Positions 16,628 through 24,985 of a stretch of DNA of 34,224 nt are shown one piece after another. The number at the start of each line of letters is the position of its first letter. Position 1 is the first letter of the stretch. Both the position numbers and the translations under genes were made by a program. Location of the stretch: NCBI GenBank assembly GCA_905480425.1, contig CAJQQG010000001.1, positions 1-34,224 on the forward strand, read 5' to 3'. Source of the DNA: an uncultured Flavobacteriaceae bacterium. GTDB lineage: Bacteria > Bacteroidota > Bacteroidia > Flavobacteriales > Flavobacteriaceae. The notes beneath the pieces were generated by a model that saw nothing but the letters and a program-made list of their open reading frames with translations, was not told the origin of the DNA and did not search any database.

Positions 16628-17494
16628 TTAAATTCTGGCTTTAAAATAACCCAATAATTTTTTTACATAGCTCTGGTCAACAGCACAACTCAGACTACCT
16701 GCTCCATTTTTTTTAAAAAGTTCCTCATAATTACTAGCAAGAGCTTTATAATGTTTTTCATATTGATTTCTAACACTTTTTGAATGAGTGTTTATCCATT
16801 GAACGGAACCTGTTTCTGCATCGCGCATAGAAACAATTCCTAATTTTGGAAGAACGGCTTCTAAGGGATCATACACTCGAATTCCTGTTAAATCATGCTT
16901 TTTTGAGGCAATTCGTAATGTTTTCTCATAGCCTTCATCCATAAAATCAGAAAGCATAAATACTATGGCTTTCTTTTTAAGAACACTTAAAAGAAATTCT
17001 AAAGCAGTAGCGAGATTTGTCCTTTTACTTTTTGGCTCAAATTCTAACAATTCTCTAATGATTCTTAGAATGTGTGAACGCCCTTTTTTGGGTGGGATAA
17101 ATAATTCTACTTGGTCAGAAAATAACAATAACCCTACTTTATCATTGTTCTGGAGGGCTGAAAAGGATAGGGTTGCAGCAATTTCAGTAAGGATTTCTCT
17201 TTTTAGCTGGGTTTTAGTCCCAAAAGTTTCTGAACCACTCACATCAACAACCAACATGAGTGTTAATTCCCTTTCTTCTTCAAAGATCTTTACAAAAGGT
17301 TCATTATACCTTGCTGTGACATTCCAATCGATTGCGCGGATATCATCTCCATATTGATATTGACGTACTTCACTAAAAGTCATGCCACGGCCTTTAAAGG
17401 TAGAATGGTATTCTCCTCCAAATAGATGATCACTTAAACGACGTGTCTTGATCTCTATTTTACGAACTTTTTTCAGTAGCGCTTTTGTATCCAT
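16628..17494 (-). CDS. DUF58-domain protein of the MoxR/Bat system
   Basis: Protein of 288 residues, cytoplasmic, with no membrane helix. The DUF58 signature FSEVRQYQYGDDIRAIDWNV is at residues 41-60, followed by a VWA-like fold with DVSGSETFGT (Asp-x-Ser-x-Ser pattern, residues 84-93) and a SDFMDEGYE segment. DUF58 proteins are regular partners of MoxR ATPases and are thought to act as adaptors between the ATPase and membrane VWA proteins. The moxR gene is 41 bases upstream on the same strand, the widest gap in the operon. The adaptor role is inferred from this context. Confidence 0.9.
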   Translation of the reverse strand: MDTKALLKKVRKIEIKTRRLSDHLFGGEYHSTFKGRGMTFSEVRQYQYGDDIRAIDWNVTARYNEPFVKIFEEERELTLMLVVDVSGSETFGTKTQLKREILTEIAATLSFSALQNNDKVGLLLFSDQVELFIPPKKGRSHILRIIRELLEFEPKSKRTNLATALEFLLSVLKKKAIVFMLSDFMDEGYEKTLRIASKKHDLTGIRVYDPLEAVLPKLGIVSMRDAETGSVQWINTHSKSVRNQYEKHYKALASNYEELFKKNGAGSLSCAVDQSYVKKLLGYFKARI

Positions 17495-17535
17495 TGCGTC
17501 CTATGCTGTAATCTAAATAGTAATGAATTAGTATT

Positions 17536-18543
17536 TTAAGGAACTTCTACCTCATTAATGATTTGAGTAATCAAATCTTCTGTAGTAACATTCTCTGCTT
17601 CTGCTTCATATGTCAAACCAATTCTATGGCGCAACACATCATATATCACTGCACGTACATCTTCCGGGATTACATATCCTCTGTGCCTTAAAAAGGCATG
17701 GCATTTGGCAGCAGTAGCCAAATTAATACTTCCCCTTGGAGAGGCGCCAAAACTAATTAAAGGCTTGATTTTATCTAAATTATAATTCTCAGGATATCTT
17801 GTTGCAAAAATCAAATTAAGAATATAATTCTCAATTTTTTCATCCATATAAACCTCACGAACCGTTTCTTGAGCAGATATTATTTGCTTGGAAGTTACTA
17901 CGGGCTTGACCTTAGCTGAACTACTAGAAAGATTGTTTCTAACAATAAGCTGTTCTTCTTCTAATTTAGGATAATCTATTACAGTTTTTAACATAAAGCG
18001 GTCTACTTGTGCTTCTGGCAGGGGATAGGTCCCCTCCTGCTCTACTGGATTTTGAGTAGCCATTACTAGAAAAGGCGCTTGAAGTTTAAAAGTAGTATCA
18101 CCGATTGTAACCTGCTTTTCTTGCATCGCCTCTAAAAGAGCTGATTGAACTTTAGCCGGTGCTCTATTAATCTCATCTGCTAATACAAAATTGGCGAAAA
18201 TGGGTCCTTTTTTTATTAAAAAATCATTCTCTTTAATATTGTAAATCATAGTTCCTACAACATCCGCAGGAAGCAAGTCTGGTGTAAATTGAATACGACT
18301 AAAACTTCCTTTAACAGCTTGACTCAAAGTATTAATTGCCAAAGTCTTCGCAAGTCCAGGCACTCCCTCTAGAAGAATGTGGCCACGACCTAACAGACCT
18401 ATTAAAAGGCGCTCGATCATGTGTTTTTGTCCCACTATTACTTTGTTCATTTCAAACGTAAGCAAGTCGACAAAAGCACTTTCCTTTTGAATTTTCTCAT
18501 TGATTGCATTTATATCAATCACTTCATTAGTACTATTTTTCAT
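17536..18543 (-). CDS. MoxR-type AAA+ ATPase
   Basis: First gene of the Bat operon, 335 residues. MoxR proteins are AAA+ chaperone-like ATPases that remodel or help assemble partner complexes. Walker A is GVPGLAKT (residues 60-67), Walker B LADEINRAP (121-129), sensor 1 ATQNPVEQEG (162-171), and the PEAQVDRFM arginine-finger segment follows. The lid domain at about 255-335 contains GASPRGSINLATAAKCHAFL. It should act in the cytoplasm on the DUF58 and VWA proteins encoded just after it. The operon promoter must lie in the 264-base gap upstream; only an imperfect box was seen there. Confidence 0.95.
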   Translation of the reverse strand: MKNSTNEVIDINAINEKIQKESAFVDLLTFEMNKVIVGQKHMIERLLIGLLGRGHILLEGVPGLAKTLAINTLSQAVKGSFSRIQFTPDLLPADVVGTMIYNIKENDFLIKKGPIFANFVLADEINRAPAKVQSALLEAMQEKQVTIGDTTFKLQAPFLVMATQNPVEQEGTYPLPEAQVDRFMLKTVIDYPKLEEEQLIVRNNLSSSSAKVKPVVTSKQIISAQETVREVYMDEKIENYILNLIFATRYPENYNLDKIKPLISFGASPRGSINLATAAKCHAFLRHRGYVIPEDVRAVIYDVLRHRIGLTYEAEAENVTTEDLITQIINEVEVP

Positions 18544-18807
18544 CTAAATATTCTATGTTTTTTCGGACAGCAAATTTGAAAAATATATTTTCTATTTATT
18601 GTTAATAATAGGTTAAAAATTGAGGAACATTAAAATTAAAGAAATACCCGAATGTTCTTATTTTAGTGGTGAATTTAAGGCATTTAATCTGTATCCGAAG
18701 AATCCTGATTAAATTTTATCAAATCAAAATATGTATTTTAACAAAAAAACTCGATTAAATAACGAATTCGTGTATTTAGAAATCGGATAATTACAAAACA
18801 AAAATCA

Positions 18808-19674
18808 GTGAAAGACAATTCAAGAATAATCTCTGGCACAATGAATTGGGGCGTTTGGGGTAATGATTTTGACTCTTATAAAATGGAATCACTTTTAGAA
18901 AAAACTTTAGAAATCGGAATTAACACTTTTGATCATGCCGATATTTACGGAGGTTATACCACTGAAACTACTTTTGGAACTGCATTTAAAAATAGTAAGA
19001 TCGATCGGGAAACTTTACGTTTTATATCCAAATGTGGTATCCAGTTACCTTGTGAAGAAAGACCACTTCCCGTTAAACATTATAACTACTCACAAGCACA
19101 TATTCGCATGAGTGTTGAAAATTCATTACGCCGGCTAAACACAGAATACCTTGACGTACTTCTTCTTCACCGTCCAAGTCCACTAATGCATGCAGAAACC
19201 ATTGCTAGAGTAATTCAAGATTTGCAACAGGAAGGAAAAATAATTGAATTAGGCGTTTCTAATTTTACACCCTCACAAATAGAGTTATTACAACAAGAAT
19301 TAACCTTAACATGGAATCAGATTGAATGTTCTTTAACTCATGAACAGCCTCTATTTAATGGAACACTAGATTATATGAAAGCTCAAAGCATTGGCGCAAT
19401 GTCATGGAGCCCATTGGGGAGTTATTACAAAAAAAATAGTGTTAAAATAGATCGAATTTCAAAATGTATTTCCCCTCTTTGTGAAAAATATACTTGCTCA
19501 AAAGATCAGTTGCTACTTGCCTGGTTGCTTCATCATCCTTCAAAAATATCTCCTGTGGTAGGAACTACTTCAGTAAAACGTTTAAAAGCTTCCCAAGAAG
19601 CTCTTTTAATAAATTTAGAAATTATAGATTGGTTTTTAATGTTGGAAGCAAGCATGGGAAAACCGTTACCTTAA
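18808..19674 (+). CDS. Aldo/keto reductase
   Basis: NADPH-dependent oxidoreductase of 288 residues with the TIM-barrel of the aldo/keto reductase superfamily. The catalytic tetrad is visible: Asp42 and Tyr47 in FDHADIYGGY, Lys75 in ISKCG and His121 in LLLHRPSP. Cofactor-binding segments include LGVSNFTPSQ and the C-terminal PVVGTTSVKRL. The start is GTG at 18808, giving KDNSRIISGTMNWG, which matches the way such proteins open (SRIIxGTMxWG). The substrate is not identifiable; close relatives include the YdhF type. A short-chain dehydrogenase follows seven bases later, so the two probably share a transcript. Confidence 0.92.
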   Translation: MKDNSRIISGTMNWGVWGNDFDSYKMESLLEKTLEIGINTFDHADIYGGYTTETTFGTAFKNSKIDRETLRFISKCGIQLPCEERPLPVKHYNYSQAHIRMSVENSLRRLNTEYLDVLLLHRPSPLMHAETIARVIQDLQQEGKIIELGVSNFTPSQIELLQQELTLTWNQIECSLTHEQPLFNGTLDYMKAQSIGAMSWSPLGSYYKKNSVKIDRISKCISPLCEKYTCSKDQLLLAWLLHHPSKISPVVGTTSVKRLKASQEALLINLEIIDWFLMLEASMGKPLP

Positions 19675-19681
19675 AGACCAT

Positions 19682-20431
19682 ATGAAAAATAAAATTGTTC
19701 TAATTACAGGAGCCAGCAGTGGAATTGGTTGGGCAACAGCAGAAGCTTTTGCTGATCAGGGTGCAAACCTAATCTTATGCGGAAGGAGAAAGGAAAGATT
19801 AGAAAAATTATCACAGAAGCTAGCAACAAAAACCCTTCTTCTTACCTTTGATGTTCGTGACAGAAAAGCTGTATTTGAATCTCTTGGGCATCTTCCTAAA
19901 GAATGGAAAAATGTAGATATCTTAATTAATAATGCTGGAAATGCACATGGTTTAGATCCTGTTCAAACTGCGAATTTAGATGATTGGGATGCTATGATTG
20001 ATGGAAATGTTAAAGGACTGATGTATGTCACAAAAGCTATTCTTCCCAATATGTTAAAGTCAAAAAAAGGTCATATCATAAATCTTGGTTCCATTGCGGG
20101 AAAAGAAGTCTACCCTAATGGAAATGTTTACTGCAGTAGTAAATATGCCGTTGATGCTTTTACTCAAGGTTTGCGAATAGATTTGAACCCCGACGGAATA
20201 AAAGTAAGTGCTATACACCCCGGATTAGTGCATACAGAATTTTCTGAAGTTCGCTTTAAGGGGGATCAAAATCGTGCCGATAAAGTGTACGAAAGAATCG
20301 AAGCGCTTAAAGCTAAAGATGTTGCAGATGCTATTCTTTATATTGCGCTTGCACCAGCTAAAGTTAATATTGCTGATCTGGTATTACTGCCTACCCGCCA
20401 AGCTAATGCATATATTTCAAATAGAAAATAA
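19682..20431 (+). CDS. Short-chain dehydrogenase/reductase (YdfG-like)
   Basis: Classical SDR of 249 residues. The nucleotide loop TGASSGIG is at residues 9-16, with Arg35 and Arg36 in LCGRRKERL suggesting NADP(H) preference. NNAG is at 83-86. The catalytic Ser137, Tyr150 and Lys154 lie in NLGSIAG and YCSSKYAVDAF. The overall sequence, including HPGLVHTEFSEVRFKGD and the GLDPVQ-type loop, resembles the YdfG group, which oxidises serine or 3-hydroxy acids and reduces malonic semialdehyde. The specific substrate cannot be fixed here. It follows the aldo/keto reductase closely and converges with hflX with no clear terminator between. Confidence 0.9.
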   Translation: MKNKIVLITGASSGIGWATAEAFADQGANLILCGRRKERLEKLSQKLATKTLLLTFDVRDRKAVFESLGHLPKEWKNVDILINNAGNAHGLDPVQTANLDDWDAMIDGNVKGLMYVTKAILPNMLKSKKGHIINLGSIAGKEVYPNGNVYCSSKYAVDAFTQGLRIDLNPDGIKVSAIHPGLVHTEFSEVRFKGDQNRADKVYERIEALKAKDVADAILYIALAPAKVNIADLVLLPTRQANAYISNRK

Positions 20432-20460
20432 TAAAAAAGTTTAGGTGTCTTGTTGAATAT

Positions 20461-21669
20461 CTATTCTTCCAACCCTTCGGGATATAGAAAATCATTATAA
20501 GGAAAACGTGTAATGTGTATTTCTCTGACTTCTTTATACACCCGTTGACGAAAACCTTCTAAATTATCTTTGTTTAATGCCGAAATAAAAAGAGCATTCC
20601 CATTCATTCTATTCATCCATGTCTGTTGCCATTCTTCAAGGGTATAGTTGCGCTCACTTCGTTGTTTTATTAGCTCTGTCTCATCCCAAGGTTCATTTTC
20701 ATAGGCATCAATCTTATTAAAAACCATGAGAGTAGGTTTATCCAAACTTTTAATTTCTTTTAAAGTCTGATTTACAGAATCTATATGTTGTTCAAAATTT
20801 GGATGAGAAATGTCGACCACGTGCAATAACATATCTGCTTCTTGAACTTCATCTAATGTACTCTTAAAAGATTCTACAAGTTGAGTAGGTAGCTTTCTTA
20901 TGAATCCAACCGTATCGCTCAATAAAAAGGGAAGGTTTCCAATAACAACTTTTCTAACAGTTGTGTCTAAGGTGGCGAAAAGTTTATTTTCAGCAAATAC
21001 TTTACTTTTTGCAACCACATTCATGAGGGTTGATTTTCCAACATTCGTATAACCTACCAGAGCAACTCGAACCAAAGCCCCCCGATTTCCTCTTTGAGTA
21101 GCCATTTGCCTGTCGATAGTAATCAACTTTTTCTTTAAAAGTGAAATTTTATCACGTACAATTCTTCGGTCGGTTTCGATTTCAGTTTCACCTGGACCCC
21201 TCATTCCAATACCTCCTCGTTGTCGCTCTAAATGGGTCCAAAGTCCTTTTAACCTTGGGAGTAAGTATTCATATTGTGCTAGTTCTACCTGATTTCTTGC
21301 ATAACTTGTTTGTGCGCGTTGCGCAAAAATATCAAGTATTAAGCCGGTGCGATCTAAAACCTTTGCCTTTAATACTTTTTCAATATTTCCTTGTTGTGCA
21401 GGTGTGAGTTCATCGTCAAAGACAACAGTTGAAATATCATTATCGGTTACATACTCTAACACTTCTTGAAGTTTCCCTGATCCAATAAACGTTTTGGGAT
21501 TTGGAAGATCAATTTTTTGAGTAAAGCGTTTCATTACATCTCCTCCAGCTGTAAAAGCCAAAAAAGTAAGTTCATCTAAATATTCTTTCGACTGGACATC
21601 GTCCTGTCTAAAGTTTATAATTCCCACCAATACTGTTTTCTCAAATTCGAGCGATTTTTCTTCAATCAT
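20461..21669 (-). CDS. hflX: GTPase HflX
   Basis: Ribosome-associated GTPase that splits stalled or hibernating ribosomes, 402 residues. The HflX N-terminal domain contains TFIGSGKLQEVLEYV and the glycine-rich RGGIGMRGPGETEIETDRR signature at residues 151-169. The G domain has GYTNVGKS (206-213), the FATLDTT switch I region, DTVGFI (252-257) and NKID (318-321). The C-terminal end extends about 80 residues past G4. Its start lies one base after the lpxH stop, so it is the last gene of a CGS - lpxH - hflX unit. Identification is firm. Confidence 0.96.
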   Translation of the reverse strand: MIEEKSLEFEKTVLVGIINFRQDDVQSKEYLDELTFLAFTAGGDVMKRFTQKIDLPNPKTFIGSGKLQEVLEYVTDNDISTVVFDDELTPAQQGNIEKVLKAKVLDRTGLILDIFAQRAQTSYARNQVELAQYEYLLPRLKGLWTHLERQRGGIGMRGPGETEIETDRRIVRDKISLLKKKLITIDRQMATQRGNRGALVRVALVGYTNVGKSTLMNVVAKSKVFAENKLFATLDTTVRKVVIGNLPFLLSDTVGFIRKLPTQLVESFKSTLDEVQEADMLLHVVDISHPNFEQHIDSVNQTLKEIKSLDKPTLMVFNKIDAYENEPWDETELIKQRSERNYTLEEWQQTWMNRMNGNALFISALNKDNLEGFRQRVYKEVREIHITRFPYNDFLYPEGLEE

Positions 21670-21670
21670 A

Positions 21671-22432
21671 TTAGTGGTTTTCCCATTTTTTTAATTCAAA
21701 TTTCTTTCCATCAAATTCACCATAAGTGAAATGTGTAATCCAATCACCAGTGTTAACATAAGTTGAGGTATTATTTAATTTAATTTCCATGGGAAAGTGA
21801 CGGTGACCAAAAATGAAATAGTCACGGTGTTTTTGAGCTAATTTTCGTTTTGAATAGATTGCCAACCATTCCTTTTCTTCTCCCAAAAAGGAAATATCTT
21901 CATCCCCTGAAAGTATTTTATTTTTTAGTGAAAAATATTGGCCCAACCGTATCCCTATGTCAGGGTGGAGGGCTTGAAAAAGTCGTTTGGTTAAGGAATT
22001 TGTGAAAACTTTTTTCATCCGCTTATACCCATTGTCGTTTGGGCCCAAGCCGTCACCATGTCCAATGTAAAAAGAAGTGTTTCCTAGCATAAAGTCTTTA
22101 GGCTTGTGGTGCACAGGAATACCTAATTCTTTCTCAAAATAATTCTTCATCCATAAATCATGATTACCAACAAAATAGTGTACTGGTATTCCATTATCAA
22201 CAAATTCAGCTAGCTTTCCCAAAATTCTAACAAAACCCTTTGGAACTACTGTTTTATATTCAAACCAAAAGTCAAATAAGTCACCTAATAAAAATAGTGC
22301 CGCTGCATCTTTTTGAACATGATTTAACCAGGACATAAAGATTCTCTCTCGCTCCCTACTGTCTTTAAAGTTAGGAGCACCAAAATGCTGGTCAGAGGCA
22401 AAGTATATGTTTTTATCTTCAGGGATTTCCAT
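21671..22432 (-). CDS. lpxH: UDP-2,3-diacylglucosamine hydrolase (LpxH-type)
   Basis: Metallophosphoesterase of 253 residues for lipid A synthesis: it hydrolyses UDP-2,3-diacylglucosamine to lipid X and UMP at the inner face of the inner membrane. Metal ligands are seen in the usual order: Asp14 and His16 in SDQHFG, Asp51 in LGDLFDFWFEY, Asn90-His91 in VGNHDLWM, His125 in GHGDGLG, and His210/His212 in FGHRHFP. The insertion with LHPDIGIRLGQYFS matches LpxH rather than general phosphoesterases. It lies three bases after the upstream PLP enzyme gene. The related LpxI/LpxG types are structurally different or lack this spacing. Confidence 0.93.
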   Translation of the reverse strand: MEIPEDKNIYFASDQHFGAPNFKDSRERERIFMSWLNHVQKDAAALFLLGDLFDFWFEYKTVVPKGFVRILGKLAEFVDNGIPVHYFVGNHDLWMKNYFEKELGIPVHHKPKDFMLGNTSFYIGHGDGLGPNDNGYKRMKKVFTNSLTKRLFQALHPDIGIRLGQYFSLKNKILSGDEDISFLGEEKEWLAIYSKRKLAQKHRDYFIFGHRHFPMEIKLNNTSTYVNTGDWITHFTYGEFDGKKFELKKWENH

Positions 22433-22435
22433 TTA

Positions 22436-23587
22436 CTATCCTATAGCTTGTTTTAAATCTTCTATTAAATCTCTTGCGTCTTCAATTCCAACGCTAAGTC
22501 GAATCAAAGAATCAACCACACCGCTTTTTTCTCTTAATTCCTTGGGAATTGAAGCATGCGTCATACTTGCAGGATGGCCTGCTAAACTCTCAACACCACC
22601 TAATGACTCTGCAAGTGTAAAGAGTTTTAGACTTTCTATAATTTTTATAGCGGCATTGTAATCTCCTCCTTTAGTTACAAAAGAAAGCATACCACCATAA
22701 TCGTTCATTTGAGCTTTTGCCACTCTATGGTTTGGATGCTCATCAAAACCTGGCCAATAAACTTTTTCAATTTTAGAGTGTTGTTTTAAGAAATGAGCTA
22801 TTGCCGCTGCATTTTCACAATGTCGTTGCATTCTTACGTGAAGAGTTTTAATTCCACGGAGGGTTAAAAAACTGTCCATAGGTCCGCATATAGCTCCACT
22901 TGCGTTTTGAATAAAACCAATTCTTTCAGCTAATTCTTCATCTTTAACTACCAGAGATCCAAGTACAACATCTGAATGCCCTGCTAAATATTTGGTAGCA
23001 GAATGCATAACAATATCTGCACCTAAAGTTAAGGGCTGTTGAAGATACGGAGAGGCAAATGTATTATCTACTGCTACCATAATTCTATGTTTCTTAGCGA
23101 GAGTTGTAATTGACTTTATATCAATTATATTCATCATTGGATTAGTCGGTGTTTCAACCCACAAAAGTTTGGTATTGCTGTTAATAAATTTCTCAATTTT
23201 TTGAGGGTTATCCATTCCAACAAAATGAAACTTTAAACCAAAATCTTCAAATATTTTAGTGAATAAACGATATGACCCTCCGTATAGATCGTCTGTTGAA
23301 ATAATCTCATCTCCAGGTTTTAATAATTTTAAAACAGCATCCATAGCTGCTAGTCCAGAACCAAAAGCAAAGCCAAATTTTCCTGCTTCTATACTTGCCA
23401 AAGATTTTTCAAGTGCTTGACGTGTAGGGTTATGGGTCCTGCTGTACTCAAATCCTTGATGTCCACCAGGTGTGGTTTGTGCATATGTTGAGGTTTGATA
23501 AATTGGGGGCATCACTGCACCATAGGCTTTATCGGGCTCTTGACCTCCGTGAATCGTATTACTATTAAAATGTAGTTTTTTTTTCAT
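22436..23587 (-). CDS. Cystathionine gamma-synthase/lyase family PLP enzyme
   Basis: PLP-dependent enzyme of Cys/Met metabolism. From the start chosen here it has 383 residues, the normal length. The pyridoxal lysine is in MHSATKYLAGHSD (Lys199 of this reading). Other family marks are YSRTHNPTRQALE, FGSGLAAMDA, YGGSYRLF, VETPTNPMMNI, VDNTFASPYLQQPL and SLGGVESLAGHPASMTH. The frame stays open to an ATG at 23641, but that would place codons across the -7 box at 23619-23626, and the family begins at KKLHFNSNTIHGGQ, so ATG at 23587 is preferred. Cystathionine gamma-synthase, gamma-lyase and related enzymes cannot be told apart reliably from these motifs. Confidence 0.9.
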   Translation of the reverse strand: MKKKLHFNSNTIHGGQEPDKAYGAVMPPIYQTSTYAQTTPGGHQGFEYSRTHNPTRQALEKSLASIEAGKFGFAFGSGLAAMDAVLKLLKPGDEIISTDDLYGGSYRLFTKIFEDFGLKFHFVGMDNPQKIEKFINSNTKLLWVETPTNPMMNIIDIKSITTLAKKHRIMVAVDNTFASPYLQQPLTLGADIVMHSATKYLAGHSDVVLGSLVVKDEELAERIGFIQNASGAICGPMDSFLTLRGIKTLHVRMQRHCENAAAIAHFLKQHSKIEKVYWPGFDEHPNHRVAKAQMNDYGGMLSFVTKGGDYNAAIKIIESLKLFTLAESLGGVESLAGHPASMTHASIPKELREKSGVVDSLIRLSVGIEDARDLIEDLKQAIG

Positions 23588-23618
23588 TTTACGCTTTTTT
23601 GCAACAATATTTACCATG

Positions 23619-23626
23619 CAAATGTA
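23619..23626 (-). promoter_or_regulatory. Predicted -7 promoter box for the PLP enzyme gene
   Basis: On the minus strand the sequence reads TACATTTG, an exact TAnnTTTG match, 31 bases before the preferred start at 23587. No TTG lies at the best -33 distance. It supports the shorter start and serves the PLP enzyme - lpxH - hflX unit. Confidence 0.5.
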
Positions 23627-23694
23627 TTTGATTTTAAGCAAAAGGGCTGTTTTTCAATAAAAATGATTTTTCTTTGTTACCTGAAAAATAGATC

Positions 23695-24051
23695 ATGCGT
23701 AGTTTTTATTATTTGAGTAGTTGCGACAGTTGTAAGCGAATTATGGGGACTCTTTCTCTAGATTCTTCAATAAATAAAATCGATATTAAAAAAAATCCTT
23801 TAAATGTTTCCCAACTCGAAGAATTACATACTATTTCTGGAAATTACGAGGTCTTATTCAGCAGAAGAGCACAACTTTACAAGCAGCGTGATTTAAAAAA
23901 TAAAATACTAAGTGAAGAAACCTTAAAACAACTCTTACTTGAGCACTACACTTTTTTGAAACGTCCTGTACTTATTTATGATAAAATATTATTTATTGGC
24001 AATAGTGCTGCAGTTGTCGAAAAGGCGAAGACTTTCTTAGATGAACAATAG
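23695..24051 (+). CDS. ArsC/Spx-like thioredoxin-fold protein
   Basis: Protein of 118 residues of the ArsC/Spx/YffB family. It opens FYYLSSCDSCKRIM with a CxxC pair (Cys10, Cys13), followed by the family's SINKIDIKKNPLNVSQLEEL segment and a later KRPVLIYDKILFIGN, which corresponds to the RPxxxxxxxxxxG strand of the family. The third region with an Arg near residue 90 is kept. True glutaredoxin-linked arsenate reductases carry a single active Cys; the CxxC here is closer to Spx-like or redox proteins, so arsenate reduction should not be assumed. The stop overlaps the start of the next gene by 11 bases. Confidence 0.85.
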   Translation: MRSFYYLSSCDSCKRIMGTLSLDSSINKIDIKKNPLNVSQLEELHTISGNYEVLFSRRAQLYKQRDLKNKILSEETLKQLLLEHYTFLKRPVLIYDKILFIGNSAAVVEKAKTFLDEQ

Positions 24052-24949
24052 AATTTTAGCACTTTTTGCTGCCTTAGGAGCTACCACTATTTATGGAATA
24101 AATCATACGGTTGCAAAGGTTATCATGCCCCATTATATTGGACCTTTTGGTTTTATTATGCTGCGTGTAGTAGGTGCTACAGTTTTGTTTTGGCTTGTAA
24201 GTCTTTGGATGCCTAAAGAAAAAATTGATCGTAAAGATTATCCTAGAGTTTTTGGAGCTTCTCTATTAGGAATGTGTATTAATATGCTTATGTTTTTTAA
24301 AGGATTACAGCTTTCTACTCCAATAAATAGTGGTGTAATCGTAACTTTAACTCCAATAATTATTCTTATTCTTTCTGCTTACTTTTTAAAAGAACGGTTA
24401 ACTAGATTTAAATATTTAGGAATTTTCATAGGCTTTTCTGGTGCCTTATTACTAATTCTTTATGGTAATACTTCGCAAGTTTCTAACGCCCCAAATGTGC
24501 CACTAGGAAACATTATGATGCTTATTAATGCCATTAGTTATGGTGCCTATTTAGTCACTGTGAAGCCGTTAACTAAAAAATATAGTACCGTAACCTTAAT
24601 GAAATGGATGTTTTTACTGGGTGTGTTTTTAACCACTCCTATCACTTTTTCAGAGGCAAGTGCTGTTTCTTGGAGCACGCTTCCCCTTGATGCTATTTGG
24701 CGAATGGCCTTCGTAATTATTGGTACTACTTTTTTAGCCTACTTATTTAATGTATATGCTTTAAAAGCATTGCCCCCAACTACAATTGGGGCTTTTACTT
24801 ATCTACAACCTTTAATAACTATAGTTTATGCAGTTTTAACCGGAAATGACACCTTAGATATCGTTAAAGTTTTGGCTTGTATCTTGGTGTTTTTAGGAGT
24901 TTATTTAGTTTCTAAAAAAAGTAATAATCAAATTAAAGCAGTTGCTTGA
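24041..24949 (+). CDS. EamA-family (DMT superfamily) transporter
   Basis: Inner-membrane protein of 302 residues with about ten helices arranged as two EamA repeats, roughly residues 5-140 and 155-290. Typical segments are FAALGATTIYGINHTVAKVIM at the start, MLMFFKGLQLSTPINSGVIVTLTPIIILI at the end of repeat 1, and LNVYALKALPPTTIGAFTYLQPLITIV in repeat 2. Such proteins export amino acids, nucleosides or other metabolites; the substrate cannot be predicted. The 11-base overlap with the ArsC/Spx-like gene implies coupled expression. Confidence 0.92.
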   Translation: MNNRILALFAALGATTIYGINHTVAKVIMPHYIGPFGFIMLRVVGATVLFWLVSLWMPKEKIDRKDYPRVFGASLLGMCINMLMFFKGLQLSTPINSGVIVTLTPIIILILSAYFLKERLTRFKYLGIFIGFSGALLLILYGNTSQVSNAPNVPLGNIMMLINAISYGAYLVTVKPLTKKYSTVTLMKWMFLLGVFLTTPITFSEASAVSWSTLPLDAIWRMAFVIIGTTFLAYLFNVYALKALPPTTIGAFTYLQPLITIVYAVLTGNDTLDIVKVLACILVFLGVYLVSKKSNNQIKAVA

Positions 24950-24960
24950 TGAAATATGTT

Positions 24961-24985
24961 TATTGTAAATAAAATACAATATTTT
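24961..24985. terminator. Weak AT-rich hairpin between convergent genes
   Basis: TATTGTA (24961-24967) pairs with TACAATA (24975-24981) around a seven-base loop, followed by TTTT to 24985. It lies between the ends of the EamA transporter gene and the convergent peptidase gene and could serve as a two-way terminator. The stem has no strong G+C pairs, so the call is tentative. Confidence 0.35.

Noticed and set aside
23588-23641. Longer N terminus for the PLP enzyme
   Set aside because: It would cover an exact promoter -7 box, and the family normally begins at the HFNSNTIHGG region.
23695-24051. Arsenate reductase as a firm function
   Set aside because: The protein has a CxxC rather than the single catalytic Cys of typical ArsC, and no arsenic genes lie nearby; only the fold family is supported.
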